Shown: positions 9,636-19,395, counted from the stretch's first letter. The stretch is 64,000 bases of DNA from Aeromicrobium massiliense JC14 (GCF_000312105.1 NZ_HE978638.1:550386-614385), one strand, 5' to 3'. Translations and numbers: made by a program. The notes: generated by a model not told the origin, from the letters alone.

Positions 9636-10264
9636 CGGCGAAGGTCGCCGTCCTCGACTACGGCTCGGGCAACCTGCGCTCGGCCGTCCGCGCCGTCGAG
9701 CGCGCCGGCGCCGAGGTCGTGCTGACGACCGATCAGGACGTCGCCCTGGAGGCCGACGGCCTGCTCGTCCCCGGCGTCGGCGCCTTCGCGGCCTGCATGG
9801 AGGGGCTGCGTGCGGTCGACGGCGAGCGGCTGATCGAGAAGCGGCTCATCGCGAACCGTCCGGTCATGGGCATCTGCGTGGGCATGCAGATCCTCTTCGC
9901 CCAGGGCATCGAGCACGGCGTCCGCGCCGATGGCTGCGGCGAGTGGCCGGGCACGGTCGAGCAGCTGCAGGCACCGGTCGTGCCGCACATGGGCTGGAAC
10001 ACCGTCGAGCCCGGCGCCGGGTCGCGGATGTTCGAGGGCCTGGAGGACGCGTCGTTCTACTTCGTGCACTCCTACGGGGTGCGCGAGTGGCTGCTCGACC
10101 CGCCGCCGTCGTTCCCGCAGCCGGTCGTCACCTGGACGGCCTACGGAGAGGAGCGCTTCGTGTCGGCGGTCGAGAACGGCCCGCTCTGGGCGACGCAGTT
10201 CCACCCCGAGAAGTCCGGCGACGCCGGCGCGCAGCTGCTGCGCAACTGGGTCGGCACGCTCTAG
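9632..10264 (+). CDS. hisH: imidazole glycerol phosphate synthase, glutamine amidotransferase subunit
   Basis: 210 residues. Class I glutaminase that supplies ammonia to HisF. Seen: LDYGSGN at the N-terminus, the oxyanion/nucleophile segment MGICVGMQ (catalytic Cys about residue 80), and the catalytic His-Glu pair in QFHPEKSG near the C-terminus. The start is GTG at 9632, overlapping the hisB stop by four bases; no in-frame ATG fits better. Its partner hisF lies 2 kb downstream, after an inverted hydrolase gene and hisA. Confidence 0.96.
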   Translation: MTAKVAVLDYGSGNLRSAVRAVERAGAEVVLTTDQDVALEADGLLVPGVGAFAACMEGLRAVDGERLIEKRLIANRPVMGICVGMQILFAQGIEHGVRADGCGEWPGTVEQLQAPVVPHMGWNTVEPGAGSRMFEGLEDASFYFVHSYGVREWLLDPPPSFPQPVVTWTAYGEERFVSAVENGPLWATQFHPEKSGDAGAQLLRNWVGTL

Positions 10265-10267
10265 GCC

Positions 10268-10957
10268 TCAGTCGGCGACGGCGTCGAGCAGGATCTCGGC
10301 CAGGTCGTCCGGACGGGTGAGGTGCGGCCAGTGGCTGGTCGGCAGCCAGGCGATCGTCAGGTCGTCGTAGCCGTCGAGCTCGTCGGCCACCGCGGGGTAC
10401 TCGCGCCTCCACGTCTCGAGCTGCGCCTCGTCGAACCCGGACGCCACGACGAGCGCAGGCACGGCGAAGCGTCGCCCGGCCGAGAGGTCCCAGCCGTCGC
10501 GGGCGACCTGCGCGGGGAACGGGACAGCGGCCTGCTCGATCTCGGCGCGCAGCTCCGGTGACAGGTCGCGCTGCTCGGGCTCGCTCAGCTCGTCCCACGA
10601 GAACGGCACCTCGTCGCCGGACGGCTCCGGACTTCCGGACGGGTCGAGCGGCATGGGGGAGGAGTCGACGAACACGGCGAGCCGCACCAGCTCGGGGTGC
10701 TCCTCGGCGACCACCTGCACGAGGCGCCCGGAGAAGCTGCTGCCGGCCAGCACCACGGGCTCGTCGGCCGCCCGGACGGCGTCGAGCACGGCCTCGACGT
10801 GGTCGGCGAGCCGGACGCCGCTGCGGTCGTCGTCGGGACCGGTGCCGGGCAGGCTGGCCAGCAGCACGCGATGGCCGCGCTGCTCGAGCAGCGGCACCAG
10901 GTGGCGCCAGGACGACGCGTCGAGCCAGAAACCGCGGACGAGGACGAAGGTGGCCAT
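10268..10957 (-). CDS. alpha/beta hydrolase inserted antisense in the his cluster
   Basis: 229 residues. Alpha/beta-hydrolase fold: an N-terminal FVLVRGFWLDASSW oxyanion strand, nucleophile Ser74 in AGSSFSG, and a C-terminal His in PTSHWPHLTRP. The fold resembles small esterases of the MES/PNAE (salicylate-binding-protein-2-like) group; the substrate is unknown. It is convergent with hisH (3-base gap). The reading frame extends upstream, but the ATG at 10957 is supported by a TACGGT -10 box (minus 10969-10964) ending six bases before it. It interrupts the his operon, so hisA needs its own promoter. Confidence 0.85.
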   Translation of the reverse strand: MATFVLVRGFWLDASSWRHLVPLLEQRGHRVLLASLPGTGPDDDRSGVRLADHVEAVLDAVRAADEPVVLAGSSFSGRLVQVVAEEHPELVRLAVFVDSSPMPLDPSGSPEPSGDEVPFSWDELSEPEQRDLSPELRAEIEQAAVPFPAQVARDGWDLSAGRRFAVPALVVASGFDEAQLETWRREYPAVADELDGYDDLTIAWLPTSHWPHLTRPDDLAEILLDAVAD

Positions 10958-11002
10958 GGTCACACCGTAGGCGCGACGTCCGACAAGGTCACGGGCCTCG
11001 GA

Positions 11003-11053
11003 GCGGTGAGCCTGCGTCCACCGCGCACCACGGCGTGGACGCCGGCTCACCGC
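11003..11053. promoter_or_regulatory. 18-bp-stem hairpin in the hydrolase/hisA divergent region
   Basis: GCGGTGAGCC (11003-11012) pairs with 11044-11053. GCGTCCAC (11014-11021) pairs with GTGGACGC (11035-11042). There is one mismatch between the arms and a 13-base loop. Two more copies of the GCGTCCAC octamer follow, at 11066-11073 (complement) and 11108-11115. It lies between two divergent promoters, so it does not terminate an obvious gene. It may be an operator or a residual transposed hairpin. Confidence 0.5.
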
Positions 11054-11153
11054 CGCCCGGACGCCGTGGACGCTAAGTCTCCGCCGCCGCGCACGGCCGA
11101 AGCCCTCGCGTCCACGCCGCGCACCGGCGGGCGGGCGGGGGAGCGGCGGCCGA

Positions 11154-11159
11154 TACGAT
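11154..11159 (+). promoter_or_regulatory. -10 box of hisA/priA
   Basis: TACGAT, then six bases, then the GTG start at 11166. This is a leaderless arrangement. Confidence 0.65.
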
Positions 11160-11165
11160 CACCCG

Positions 11166-11891
11166 GTGACTCTCGAGCTCCTCCCCGCAGTCGACGTCGC
11201 CGACGGACAGGCCGTGCGCCTGGTCCAGGGCGAGCTCGGCAGCGAGACGACGTACGGTTCGCCCCTCGACGCCGCCCTGCAGTGGCAGACCGACGGCGCG
11301 GAGTGGATCCACCTGGTCGACCTGGACGCCGCGTTCGGCAAGGGCTCCAACCGCGAGCTGCTGGCCGAGGTCGTCGGCCGCCTGGACGTGAAGGTCGAGC
11401 TCTCCGGCGGCATCCGCGACGACGCCTCGCTCGAGGCCGCGCTCGCCACCGGCTGTCGCCGGGTCAACCTCGGCACCGCCGCGCTGGAGGACCCGGAGTG
11501 GTGCAAGAGCGCCGTGGCCCGCTTCGGCGACCAGATCGCCGTCGGCCTGGACGTGCGTGGCCGCACCCTCGCCGCGCGCGGCTGGACCGAGGACGGCGGG
11601 GACCTGTTCGAGGTGCTCGAGCGGCTCGAGCGCGACGGCGTCGCCCGCTACGTCGTCACTGACGTCACGAAGGACGGCACGCTGCAGGGCCCGAACCTGG
11701 ACCTGCTGCGCCAGGTCTGCGACGTCACCGACAAGCCGGTCGTCGCCTCCGGCGGCGTGTCCAGCCTGGACGACCTGCGCGCGATCGCGTCGCTGACCGG
11801 CATCGGCGTCGAGGGCGCCATCGTCGGCAAGGCGCTCTACGCGGGCGCGTTCACGCTGCCCGAGGCGCTCACCGCCGTCGCCGAGGTCTAG
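11166..11891 (+). CDS. priA: phosphoribosyl isomerase A, probably bifunctional HisA/TrpF
   Basis: 241 residues, a (beta/alpha)8 barrel. HisA isomerises ProFAR to PRFAR. In actinobacteria the same enzyme (PriA) also performs the TrpF step, phosphoribosylanthranilate isomerisation. Seen: the general base Asp in [10 protein letters not shown] (residue 10), the phosphate-binding LSGGIRDD, and the second Asp in [13 protein letters not shown]. No separate trpF occurs beside trpC-trpB-trpA in this window, which supports dual function. The start is GTG at 11166, seven bases after the -10 box. The stop overlaps the end of the convergent Zn-ribbon gene. Confidence 0.94.
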   Translation: MTLELLPAVDVADGQAVRLVQGELGSETTYGSPLDAALQWQTDGAEWIHLVDLDAAFGKGSNRELLAEVVGRLDVKVELSGGIRDDASLEAALATGCRRVNLGTAALEDPEWCKSAVARFGDQIAVGLDVRGRTLAARGWTEDGGDLFEVLERLERDGVARYVVTDVTKDGTLQGPNLDLLRQVCDVTDKPVVASGGVSSLDDLRAIASLTGIGVEGAIVGKALYAGAFTLPEALTAVAEV

Positions 11892-12223
11892 AGCACCGTC
11901 CGGACCAGCTCGAGGAAGCCGTAGCCGGCACCGAGCAGCAGCGCGACCAACGCGCCCAGCACGAGGACGACCACCGCGGTCTCGCCGAGGTCGCTGGACT
12001 CGTCGTCCGCCTCCTCGGGGACGTCGGGCAGCCTCCGCAGGGCGAGGTGCTCGGCGGCGTGCGCCTGCGAGCAGAACCGCAGGTCCAGCCGGGTGCCGGA
12101 CACGATCCAGGAGTCGTCCCACTCGTCGGCGTCCACGCCGCGACGGACGGCCAGGAGCAGGGGCCCCTCCGTCTCGGGGTCGAACAGCTCTCGGCACTCG
12201 TCGCAGCGCTGGGTCATCGGCAC
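11888..12223 (-). CDS. small Zn-ribbon-like protein with C-terminal membrane anchor
   Basis: 111 residues, function unknown. The N-terminal CDECRELF gives a CxxC pair, and a later [11 protein letters not shown] supplies further Cys/His ligands, which suggests a small metal-binding domain. The C-terminus has one strong hydrophobic helix (about residues 82-106) near the end, so it is probably tail-anchored. It lies between hisA and hisF on the other strand. The GTG start at 12223 is preferred over the ATG two codons later, because a TAGGGT -10 box (minus 12235-12230) ends six bases before it. Confidence 0.75.
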   Translation of the reverse strand: MPMTQRCDECRELFDPETEGPLLLAVRRGVDADEWDDSWIVSGTRLDLRFCSQAHAAEHLALRRLPDVPEEADDESSDLGETAVVVLVLGALVALLLGAGYGFLELVRTVL

Positions 12224-12265
12224 GGGCAGACCCTAGCGCCCGCCGGGGACGTCGGTGGGCCCCGA

Positions 12266-12271
12266 TAGATT
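12266..12271 (+). promoter_or_regulatory. -10 box of hisF
   Basis: TAGATT followed by six bases and the GTG start at 12278. This is a third independent leaderless his promoter. Confidence 0.6.
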
Positions 12272-12277
12272 GCGGGG

Positions 12278-13039
12278 GTGACTCTCGCCGTCCGTGTGAT
12301 CCCCTGCCTCGACGTCGACGCCGGCCGCGTCGTGAAGGGCGTCAACTTCGTCGACCTCCAGGACGCCGGCGACCCGGTCGAGATGGCCAAGGTCTACGAC
12401 GCCGAGGGCGCCGACGAGCTGACGTTCCTCGACATCACCGCGTCCTCGGACGACCGCTCGACCACGTTCGAGGTCGTCGGCAGCACCGCCGAGCAGGTGT
12501 TCATCCCGCTGACGGTGGGCGGCGGCGTGCGCGAGGTCGACGACGTCAACCGCCTGCTCCGCGCGGGCGCCGACAAGGTCGGCATCAACACCGGCGCCAT
12601 CGCGCGCCCCGAGGTCATCGCCGAGATCACCGGCCGGTTCGGCAACCAGGTGCTCGTGCTGAGCGTCGACGCGCGACGCAGCGACGAGCAGCCCAGCGGC
12701 TACGAGGTCACCACCCACGGCGGACGCCGCTCGGCCGGGCTGGACGCCGTCGAGTGGGTCAAGCAGGCCGGCGAGCTGGGCGTGGGCGAGGTCCTGCTCA
12801 ACTCGATGGACGCCGACGGCACCAAGCAGGGCTTCGACCTGGAAATGATTCGGGCGGTCCGCAGCGTTACGAGAGTGCCACTCGTCGCGAGTGGCGGCGC
12901 CGGTCGGCTGGAGCACTTCGCCCCTGCCGTGCACGCCGGGGCCGACGCCGTGCTCGCCGCCAGCGTGTTCCACTTCGGTGAGCTGACCATCGGACAGGTG
13001 AAGGACAGCCTGCGCCGCGAAGGAATCCATGTCCGTTGA
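12278..13039 (+). CDS. hisF: imidazole glycerol phosphate synthase, cyclase subunit
   Basis: 253 residues, a (beta/alpha)8 barrel. It uses ammonia from HisH to turn PRFAR into IGP and AICAR. Seen: the catalytic Asp in [17 protein letters not shown] (residue 11), phosphate-binding TVGGGV and ASGGAG loops, and the second Asp in [13 protein letters not shown]. The start is GTG at 12278. The stop lies 11 bases inside the next gene, an ABC exporter subunit, so hisF, the exporter pair and hisI probably form one transcript. Confidence 0.96.
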   Translation: MTLAVRVIPCLDVDAGRVVKGVNFVDLQDAGDPVEMAKVYDAEGADELTFLDITASSDDRSTTFEVVGSTAEQVFIPLTVGGGVREVDDVNRLLRAGADKVGINTGAIARPEVIAEITGRFGNQVLVLSVDARRSDEQPSGYEVTTHGGRRSAGLDAVEWVKQAGELGVGEVLLNSMDADGTKQGFDLEMIRAVRSVTRVPLVASGGAGRLEHFAPAVHAGADAVLAASVFHFGELTIGQVKDSLRREGIHVR

Positions 13040-14843
13040 CACCGCGGCGCCCGACGACCTGACGGGCACCGACGACCGCATCATGCGGCGCGGCTTCGGC
13101 CTGCTGGGTCGCGGCATCGTCGCCCAGAAGTGGTGGTTCACGGTCTCGGTGGTCGGCAGCCTGCTCTACGGCGCCATGACCGTCGCGGACGCCTGGGTGC
13201 TCGGCTGGGCCACCGATCACGTCATCCGGCCGTCCTTCGAGCGCGGCGACGTGGCCGAGGGCGCGCTGTGGACCGCGGTGTTCCTGTTCATCGGCGTCGC
13301 GGTGCTGCGCGCGCTGGGCATCGTCGGCCGCCGCCTGGTCGGCGGCCTGGTCTACTACCGGCTCATCGCCGACTACCGCCGCCGGGTCACCCGCCAGTAC
13401 CTGTCGCTGCCGATGTCGTGGCACCACCGCCACCCGACCGGGCAGCTGCTGAGCAACGCCAACGCCGACGTCGAGGCCACGTGGGCGGTCTTCATGCCGC
13501 TGCCGATGGCGCTCGGCGTCGTCGCGATGCTGCTCACCGCGATCGTCGCCATGGTCGAGGCGGACGTCGTCCTGACCCTGGTCGGCCTCGTCGTGTTCCC
13601 GGCGCTGTTCGGCATCAACGTCTTCTACCAGCGCTGGCTCTCGCCCAAGGCCGCCCGCGCGCAGTCCCTGCGTGGCGACGTCAGCGCCGTGGCCCACGAG
13701 TCCTTCGACGGCGCCACCGTCGTGAAGTCGCTCGGCCGCGAGGCGGACGAGACCGAGCGGTTCCGCACCGCCACCGAGCGGCTGCGCGACGCCAACATCG
13801 AGGTCGGCCGCATCCGCAGCGTGTTCGACCCGCTGCTCGAGGCGCTGCCGAACCTGGGCATCCTGCTCGTCATCGTGCTCGGCGTCGGCCGGGTCGCGAG
13901 CGGGGCCGCCGAGCCGGGCGACGTCGTCCAGGTCGCCTACCTGTTCACCGTCGTCGCGTTCCCGGTCCGAGCCATCGGCTGGGTGCTGGGCGAGCTGCCG
14001 CGCAGCGTCGTCAGCTGGGACCGTGTCGACAGCGTCCTCGCCGCGACCGGCTCGATGCAGTACGGCGACCGCACCCTGCCGGGCGGCGGCGCCGTCCAGC
14101 TCGACCTGCGCGACGTCACCTACACGTTCCCCGACGCCGACCGCCCGGTGCTGTCGCACCTCGACCTGCACGTCGGACGCGGCTCGGTCACGGCGGTCGT
14201 GGGCTCCACGGGCAGCGGCAAGAGCACCCTGACGTCGCTGCTGGTGCGCCTGGTCGACCCGCAGCAGGGCCGGGTCGAGCTCGACGGCGTCGACGTCCGC
14301 ACGCTCACCCACGACGACCTCGCGTCGACGGTCGCCCTCGTGCCGCAGTCGACCTTCCTGTTCGACGACTCGGTGCGCGAGAACGTCACCCTCGGCAGCG
14401 AGGGCATCGACGACGCCGCCGTGTGGGACGCGCTCCGCACCGTCCAGGCCGAGTCGTTCGTGCAGGCGCTGCCCGACGGGCTCGACACCCAGCTGGGCGA
14501 GCGCGGCACGACCCTGTCGGGCGGCCAGCGCCAGCGCCTCGCCCTGGCCCGCGCCCTGGTGCGCCGCCCGCGGCTGCTCGTCATGGACGACGCCACCAGC
14601 GCGCTCGACCCCGACGTCGAGCGGCGCATCCTGGCCGAGCTCGCCGCGCGCACGTCCGACGGCACCGGCCCCACGGTGCTCGTCGTCGCGTACCGCAAGG
14701 CCACCATCGCGCTCGCCGACGAGGTCGTCTTCCTGCAGGCCGGACGCATCGTCGACCGCGGCCCGCACCACGAGCTCGTCGTCCGGTCCGAGGCCTACCG
14801 CGACCTCGTCGACGCCTACGACCAGGCCCGGGAGGCCCAGTGA
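13029..14843 (+). CDS. ABC exporter half-transporter, degenerate-ATPase subunit
   Basis: 604 residues: an N-terminal six-helix exporter domain (about 30-330), then one nucleotide-binding domain. Walker A is [11 protein letters not shown] and the signature is a canonical LSGGQRQRL. Walker B ends [12 protein letters not shown], with Asp where the catalytic Glu belongs. The H-loop reads VVAYRKAT, lacking the switch His. These changes mark the subunit whose own Walker site is catalytically impaired in heterodimeric exporters (TM287/288-type). It overlaps hisF by 11 bases and its partner by four. The substrate is unknown and nothing ties it to histidine beyond position. Confidence 0.92.
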   Translation: MSVDTAAPDDLTGTDDRIMRRGFGLLGRGIVAQKWWFTVSVVGSLLYGAMTVADAWVLGWATDHVIRPSFERGDVAEGALWTAVFLFIGVAVLRALGIVGRRLVGGLVYYRLIADYRRRVTRQYLSLPMSWHHRHPTGQLLSNANADVEATWAVFMPLPMALGVVAMLLTAIVAMVEADVVLTLVGLVVFPALFGINVFYQRWLSPKAARAQSLRGDVSAVAHESFDGATVVKSLGREADETERFRTATERLRDANIEVGRIRSVFDPLLEALPNLGILLVIVLGVGRVASGAAEPGDVVQVAYLFTVVAFPVRAIGWVLGELPRSVVSWDRVDSVLAATGSMQYGDRTLPGGGAVQLDLRDVTYTFPDADRPVLSHLDLHVGRGSVTAVVGSTGSGKSTLTSLLVRLVDPQQGRVELDGVDVRTLTHDDLASTVALVPQSTFLFDDSVRENVTLGSEGIDDAAVWDALRTVQAESFVQALPDGLDTQLGERGTTLSGGQRQRLALARALVRRPRLLVMDDATSALDPDVERRILAELAARTSDGTGPTVLVVAYRKATIALADEVVFLQAGRIVDRGPHHELVVRSEAYRDLVDAYDQAREAQ

Positions 14844-16672
14844 CCACCACGACCGCCGAGCGGCGCACCGCGGCCCCGGCCCCGGCCAGCGAGGCGCACG
14901 AGGTGACCGGCTGGGCCGTCATCCGTCGCGGCCTGGCCCTCTCGCCGCAGGTCATGGACGGCCTGGGCGTCACGCTGTTCCTCGCCCTGCTGAGCACGGT
15001 GGGCGCCTCGATCGTGCCGATCGTCGTGCGCGCCGCCATCGACGACGGCCTGGGCGACGGCTCGCAGATGGACGAGGGCCGGATCTTCCTCTACGCCGGG
15101 CTGACGCTCGTCGTCGTGCTGCTCACCGCGGTGGCCGGCTACGCCATGCGCATCCGCCTGTTCACCCGCAGCGAGGTCGCCCTGTCCGACCTGCGGGTCC
15201 GGGCGTTCCGGCACGTCCACGACCTCTCGGTGCTGACCCAGAGCAGCGAGCGCCGCGGCGTGCTCGTCTCGCGGGTCACCTCCGACATCGACCAGATCTC
15301 GCTGTTCCTGCAGTTCACCGGCGTGATGATCGTGGTCAGCGTCGGCCAGATGCTCGTGGCGACGATGATCATGGCGTACTACTCCTGGCAGCTGACCGTG
15401 GTCGTGCTCGTGTGCTTCCTGCCGCTGTGGCTGTCGCTCACGCTGTTCGCCAAGCACATGAGCCGCGCGTACGACACCGTCCGCCGCACGGTGGGCGAGA
15501 TGCTCGCGGTCATCGCCGAGCCGGTCGTCGGTGCCTCGGTGGTGCGCTCGTACGCGATCGAGCGCCGCACCCAGCGCCGCGTCGACGCCGGCATCGACCG
15601 CAACTACCGGGCGAACATCCGGGCGCAGAGCATCGTGGCCGTCACGTTCGCCTCGGCCGGCGTCGCCGGTGGCCTGGCCAACGCCGGCGTCATCGCGCTG
15701 GGCGTCGTGCTGGGCGTGGCCGGCGGGCTCTCGATGGGCACGGTGATCGCCTTCGCCTTCCTGGTCGGCCTGTTCGTCGGCCCGGCCCAGCAGGCCACCC
15801 AGGTCATCACGGACGCGCAGAACGCCATCGCGTCCTGGCGCCGCGTGATCGCGCTGCTCGACACCCCGGCCGACGTGGTCGACCCGGGGGAGCGGGGCAC
15901 CACCATCCCCGACGAGCCGCTCGGCGCCCGCTTCGACGACGTCGCGTTCGCCTACCCCGGCGGTCCGCGCGTGCTGACCGACGTCGACGTCGAGATCCCG
16001 CCGCGCCAGCGCGTCGCCGTCGTGGGCGAGACCGGGTCGGGCAAGACGACGTTCGCCAAGCTGCTCACCCGGCTCATGGACCCGGTCGAGGGCGCGGTCC
16101 GCCTCGGCGGGGTCGACCTGCGCGACGTCCCGTTCAGCGACCTGCGCCGGCACGTCGTGATGGTGCCCCAGGAGGGCTTCCTGTTCGACGCCACGCTGCG
16201 CGACAACCTGCGGTACGGCCGCACGGGAGCCACCGACGCCGAGCTCGAGACCGCGTTCACCGACCTCGGCCTGGCCGACTGGTTCGCCGGCCTGCCTCAG
16301 GGCCTGGACACCCAGGTCGGCCAGCGGGGCGAGTCGCTGTCGGCCGGCGAGCGCCAGCTCGTCGCCCTCGTCCGCGCCGCCCTCGCCGACCCGGCCCTGC
16401 TCGTGCTGGACGAGGCGACCAGCGCGGTCGACCCGCAGACCGAGCTGCGCGCCACCCGGGCGCTCGAGACGCTGCTGTCGGGGCGCACCAGCGTCACCAT
16501 CGCGCACCGGCTCAGCACCGCCGAGTCGGCCGACCGCGTGCTCGTCTTCGACGCCGGCCGGCTCGTCCAGGACGGCAGCCACGCCCAGCTGCTGGCCGAG
16601 GGCGGCGTCTACGGCCGGCTGCACGCCAGCTGGGTCGCCCAGTCGAACCTGCCTGGGAGGATGGACGCGTGA
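14840..16672 (+). CDS. ABC exporter half-transporter, catalytic partner subunit
   Basis: 610 residues, a six-helix exporter domain followed by a nucleotide-binding domain. Walker A is [11 protein letters not shown], Walker [13 protein letters not shown] (catalytic Glu present), and the H-loop is TIAHRLST. The signature is LSAGERQLV instead of LSGGQ. The degenerate signature here faces the impaired Walker site of the upstream subunit. The pair therefore has one consensus and one degenerate ATP site, the usual heterodimeric layout. The GTG start at 14840 overlaps the upstream stop (GTGA). The stop is four bases past the hisI GTG. Confidence 0.92.
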   Translation: MTTTTAERRTAAPAPASEAHEVTGWAVIRRGLALSPQVMDGLGVTLFLALLSTVGASIVPIVVRAAIDDGLGDGSQMDEGRIFLYAGLTLVVVLLTAVAGYAMRIRLFTRSEVALSDLRVRAFRHVHDLSVLTQSSERRGVLVSRVTSDIDQISLFLQFTGVMIVVSVGQMLVATMIMAYYSWQLTVVVLVCFLPLWLSLTLFAKHMSRAYDTVRRTVGEMLAVIAEPVVGASVVRSYAIERRTQRRVDAGIDRNYRANIRAQSIVAVTFASAGVAGGLANAGVIALGVVLGVAGGLSMGTVIAFAFLVGLFVGPAQQATQVITDAQNAIASWRRVIALLDTPADVVDPGERGTTIPDEPLGARFDDVAFAYPGGPRVLTDVDVEIPPRQRVAVVGETGSGKTTFAKLLTRLMDPVEGAVRLGGVDLRDVPFSDLRRHVVMVPQEGFLFDATLRDNLRYGRTGATDAELETAFTDLGLADWFAGLPQGLDTQVGQRGESLSAGERQLVALVRAALADPALLVLDEATSAVDPQTELRATRALETLLSGRTSVTIAHRLSTAESADRVLVFDAGRLVQDGSHAQLLAEGGVYGRLHASWVAQSNLPGRMDA

Positions 16673-17007
16673 GCGATCTCGACCCCGCCGTCGCCGAGCG
16701 GCTCAAGCGCGACCCGAACGGCCTCGTCCCGGCCGTCGTCCAGGAGGCGTCCACCAAGGACGTGCTGATGCTCGCCTGGATGGACGACGAGGCGCTGCGC
16801 CGCACCCTCGAGACCGGCCGCGCCACCTACTGGAGCCGCAGCCGCCAGGAGTACTGGGTCAAGGGCGAGACCTCCGGGCACGCGCAGCAGGTGCGTGAGG
16901 TCCGGCTCGACTGCGACGGCGACACGCTGCTGCTCGTCGTCGACCAGACCGGCGCCGCCTGCCACACCGGCGACCACACCTGCTTCGACGCGGACCGCCT
17001 GGCATGA
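16669..17007 (+). CDS. hisI: phosphoribosyl-AMP cyclohydrolase
   Basis: 112 residues, the single-domain enzyme without a fused HisE; HisE is expected elsewhere. It opens the purine ring of phosphoribosyl-AMP in the third step of histidine synthesis, using zinc and magnesium. Seen: [29 protein letters not shown], and the metal-binding LDCDGDTL with [12 protein letters not shown]. The GTG start at 16669 overlaps the ABC gene stop. The ATG at 16661 is out of frame. The stop overlaps the ATG of the next gene (ATGA). In many actinobacteria trpE follows hisI; here it does not. Confidence 0.95.
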   Translation: MSDLDPAVAERLKRDPNGLVPAVVQEASTKDVLMLAWMDDEALRRTLETGRATYWSRSRQEYWVKGETSGHAQQVREVRLDCDGDTLLLVVDQTGAACHTGDHTCFDADRLA

Positions 17008-17591
17008 ACGCCCGCCGGCTGTACGGCCCGGTCGTCCTGGCTCTGCTGGCGGTCGGGGGACTCGCGTTCCTCGGCGCCACCCGCGTGTGGGCGAAGGCGA
17101 CGGTCGAGGCCGACGGCCTGCTGCCCGACGACGTCTCGGTCACCGGCCGCGACGTCACGCCGGCGGCCGCGGCCCTGGCCCTCGTGGTGGTCGCGTCGTC
17201 GCTCGCCGTGCTGGCCGCGTCCGTCCGGGTCCGCCGCGTCGTGGGCGTGCTCGTCGTGCTGGTCTCGGTGCTGGCCTGCGTGCTGGTGCTGACCGCCGAC
17301 GTCACCGGCAGCGCGTTCGCCCAGGCGGTCGAGGAGTCCACCGCGTACACGGGCACCAACGAGCCGGACGTCGTCGCCGAGTCCGCCTGGCGGCTCGTGA
17401 CGGCCGGTGCGTTCGTGCTCGCGGCCGTGCTGGGCGCCGTCGTCGCCGCCCTGGCCGGACGCTGGCCGACCATGGGCCGGCGCTACGACGCGCCGGCCGC
17501 GCACGGGCCCGGCGACGAGGTCGTCGCCGAGGACGCGTCACCCGCCGACCTCTGGAAGGCGCTCGACGAGGGCCGCGACCCGACGCAGTAG
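17004..17591 (+). CDS. Trp biosynthesis-associated membrane protein (TIGR02234 type)
   Basis: 195 residues, four predicted membrane helices (about 8-26, 53-72, 76-97 and 130-152), with a conserved extracytoplasmic loop between helices 1 and 2. The C-terminal tail is hydrophilic and ends [13 protein letters not shown], typical of this actinobacterial family. The family usually lies between trpE and trpC; its biochemical role is unknown. Here it directly follows hisI by an ATGA overlap and is separated from trpC by several unrelated genes. Confidence 0.85.
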   Translation: MNARRLYGPVVLALLAVGGLAFLGATRVWAKATVEADGLLPDDVSVTGRDVTPAAAALALVVVASSLAVLAASVRVRRVVGVLVVLVSVLACVLVLTADVTGSAFAQAVEESTAYTGTNEPDVVAESAWRLVTAGAFVLAAVLGAVVAALAGRWPTMGRRYDAPAAHGPGDEVVAEDASPADLWKALDEGRDPTQ

Positions 17592-17633
17592 GCTGTGGCC
17601 GCACGCACGCACCGCGCACTCGAGGAGAGACCC

Positions 17634-17840
17634 ATGCACCACGGCTCCACCCCCGCCGCCTGGACGGCCGTCATCATGGCCCTGGTCGGCCTGACGATCG
17701 GTGGCGTCGGCCTCGTGCCGGAGCCCAACTGGCTGATCTTCTGGATCGGTGTCGGTGTGACGCTCGCGGCTGGCATCGTGGGCCCGGTCATGTCCGCCGC
17801 CGGCCTGGGCGCGAAGCGCGCCGAGGCCGACCACCACTGA
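17634..17840 (+). CDS. HGxxPAAW-motif small membrane protein
   Basis: 68 residues. It begins MHHGSTPAAWTAV, the motif that names this small actinobacterial family, followed by two hydrophobic helices (about 12-30 and 36-55). The function is unknown; homologues are commonly found in his/trp neighbourhoods. The ATG at 17634 is chosen because a GAGGAGA ribosome site precedes it. An upstream in-frame start would place extra residues before the conserved N-terminus. A TAGGCT -10-like box lies at 17589-17594. Confidence 0.8.
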   Translation: MHHGSTPAAWTAVIMALVGLTIGGVGLVPEPNWLIFWIGVGVTLAAGIVGPVMSAAGLGAKRAEADHH

Positions 17841-17862
17841 TCTCGCGACTCCGAGGAGCCCG

Positions 17863-18513
17863 ATGACCGACGGCCCGCAGTACCCCTCCTACCCCGGCGA
17901 CCCGCAGCAGCCCGGCCAGACCCCGCCGCCGCAGCAGGGTGGCTACCCGCAGCAGCCCGGCCCGCAGCAGCCCGGCAGCTACCCGCAGGGCTACGGCCAA
18001 CAGCCCTACCAGCCGGCCCCGCCGCCGCAGGGCTACGGCTACCCGGCGCACCCGTACGCCGGTTGGTGGTCGCGCGTCGGCGCCACCCTGCTGGACTCGC
18101 TGCTCTCGTTCCTGGTCGCCTTCGTGCCGTTCGTCATCGGCCTGGTGATCCTGTTCGCGACCGCCGAGACGACCACGAACCTCGACGGCACCGAGACGAT
18201 CGACGACGCCGGCAACCCACTCGGCTGGATCCTCATGGTGCTCGCGGCGATCCTCTCGATCGCGTTCACGATCTGGAACTCGATCGTCCGCATGGGCCGC
18301 ACCGGCCAGAGCCTGGGCAAGAAGTGGGTCGGCATCAAGGCGGTGCGCGAGAACGACGGTCAGCCGCTGGGCGTGGGCATGTCGTTCCTGCGCTACATCA
18401 TGTACACGATCTTCGTGAACGCCTGCTTCCTGGACGTCCTGTGGCCGCTGTGGGACGCGCGCAAGCGCACCTGGCACGACATGGTCGTCAGCTCGGTCGT
18501 CGTCCGCGCCTGA
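17863..18513 (+). CDS. RDD-family membrane protein with Pro/Gln/Tyr-rich N-terminus
   Basis: 216 residues. The first 60 residues are low-complexity repeats of Pro-Gln-Gln-Pro-Gly and Tyr-Pro type. The RDD domain follows, starting YAGWWSRVGATLLDSLLS (Arg and Asp conserved) with three hydrophobic segments and a GQSLGKKWVGIKAV motif. RDD proteins are poorly characterised; some are linked to ion or solute transport. The gene is 22 bases after the HGxxPAAW gene and immediately before a DUF2752 gene, so probably in one transcript. Confidence 0.85.
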   Translation: MTDGPQYPSYPGDPQQPGQTPPPQQGGYPQQPGPQQPGSYPQGYGQQPYQPAPPPQGYGYPAHPYAGWWSRVGATLLDSLLSFLVAFVPFVIGLVILFATAETTTNLDGTETIDDAGNPLGWILMVLAAILSIAFTIWNSIVRMGRTGQSLGKKWVGIKAVRENDGQPLGVGMSFLRYIMYTIFVNACFLDVLWPLWDARKRTWHDMVVSSVVVRA

Positions 18514-18514
18514 C

Positions 18515-18940
18515 ATGAGCACCGTCTCGACCCGTGACGCCCGCTGGTCCGCCCTGCGCGGACCAGCGGGCGTCGCCGTCGCGGGCCTGGCCGCCGGCGT
18601 GCTGCTGCACGTGCGCGACCCGCACGAGTCCGGCTCCTACGGCTACTGCCCGTTCCTGCTCGTGGGCGACCGGCCGTGCCCGGGCTGCGGCGGCCTGCGG
18701 GCGGCGAACCTGCTGACCAACGGCGACGTCGTCGGCGCGATCTCCAGCAACCTGCTGGCCGTGCTGCTCGCCGCGGTGCTCGCGGTGGCCTGGGTGGTCT
18801 GGGTCGTGCGGCGCTGGCGGGGCGAGCGGGACGCCCGCATGATCGTCCTGAGCGGCCGGGCGGGCGCCGTCATCATCGCCGGGGTCGTCGCGTTCGGCCT
18901 CGTCCGCAACCTGCCGTTCGGGGCGTGGCTGGCGCCCTGA
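18515..18940 (+). CDS. DUF2752 membrane protein
   Basis: 141 residues. It carries the family motif CPxCGGLRA (here RPCPGCGGLRAANLL, about residue 53) between hydrophobic segments (about 20-33, 78-100, 115-132). The paired cysteines are invariant in DUF2752 proteins; the function is unknown. It begins one base after the RDD stop codon and ends just before a bidirectional terminator. Confidence 0.85.
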   Translation: MSTVSTRDARWSALRGPAGVAVAGLAAGVLLHVRDPHESGSYGYCPFLLVGDRPCPGCGGLRAANLLTNGDVVGAISSNLLAVLLAAVLAVAWVVWVVRRWRGERDARMIVLSGRAGAVIIAGVVAFGLVRNLPFGAWLAP

Positions 18941-18968
18941 CCCGGCCCGACGACGACCCACGCACGAC

Positions 18969-19002
18969 GAAGCCCCCGGCACCACGTGGTGCCGGGGGCT
19001 TC
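18969..19002. terminator. bidirectional terminator, 17-bp perfect palindrome
   Basis: GAAGCCCCCGGCACCAC followed directly by its exact complement, between the convergent DUF2752 and DUF4190 genes. The flanking CACGACGAAGCCCCCGG is also found at the terminator near 56530. Confidence 0.85.
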
Positions 19003-19017
19003 TGGCGTCGGGGAGGC

Positions 19018-19395
19018 TCAGCTGGCGAAGACGGCGACCCGCAGGATGATGCCCACGACCCACAGCACGACGGCGACGATGCCCAGGATGTAGCCGGCCT
19101 TGGCCATGCCCTCACCGGTCTGGCGGCCGGCGCTGTCGGCGATCTCCTTCTTGGCCTGGTTGCCCAGGACGATCGCGACGATGCCGGCGATGCCGCAGCA
19201 CAGCAGGCCGACGATGCCCAGGATCATCGACCACAGGGCCTTCTTGTTCTGCTCCGGCGGGGCGCCGTAGCCACCGTCGCCGTAGCCGTAGCCTCCACCG
19301 GGCGGCGGCGGGGGCACGTCGCCTCCGGAGCCGTACGGCGGCAGGCCGCCGGGCTGGTTCGGGTCGTTGGTGTACGGCGGCTCGTTGGTCGTCAT
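19018..19395 (-). CDS. DUF4190 membrane protein, copy A
   Basis: 125 residues. A Pro/Gly/Tyr-rich cytoplasmic N-terminus (first 48 residues) is followed by the DUF4190 core with two membrane helices (about 57-77 and 96-118). Between them is a polar loop, NQAKKEIADSAGRQTGEGM, typical of the family. The function is unknown. It shares the 15-mer PEQNKKALWSMILGI exactly with the next gene, so the pair arose by duplication. A TACGCT box (minus 19408-19403) lies seven bases before the ATG. Confidence 0.85.
   Translation of the reverse strand: MTTNEPPYTNDPNQPGGLPPYGSGGDVPPPPPGGGYGYGDGGYGAPPEQNKKALWSMILGIVGLLCCGIAGIVAIVLGNQAKKEIADSAGRQTGEGMAKAGYILGIVAVVLWVVGIILRVAVFAS

Noticed and set aside
16661..16672. 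ATG at 16661 as hisI start
   Set aside because: It is in the frame of the upstream ABC gene and stops after three codons; GTG at 16669 is in frame with HisI.
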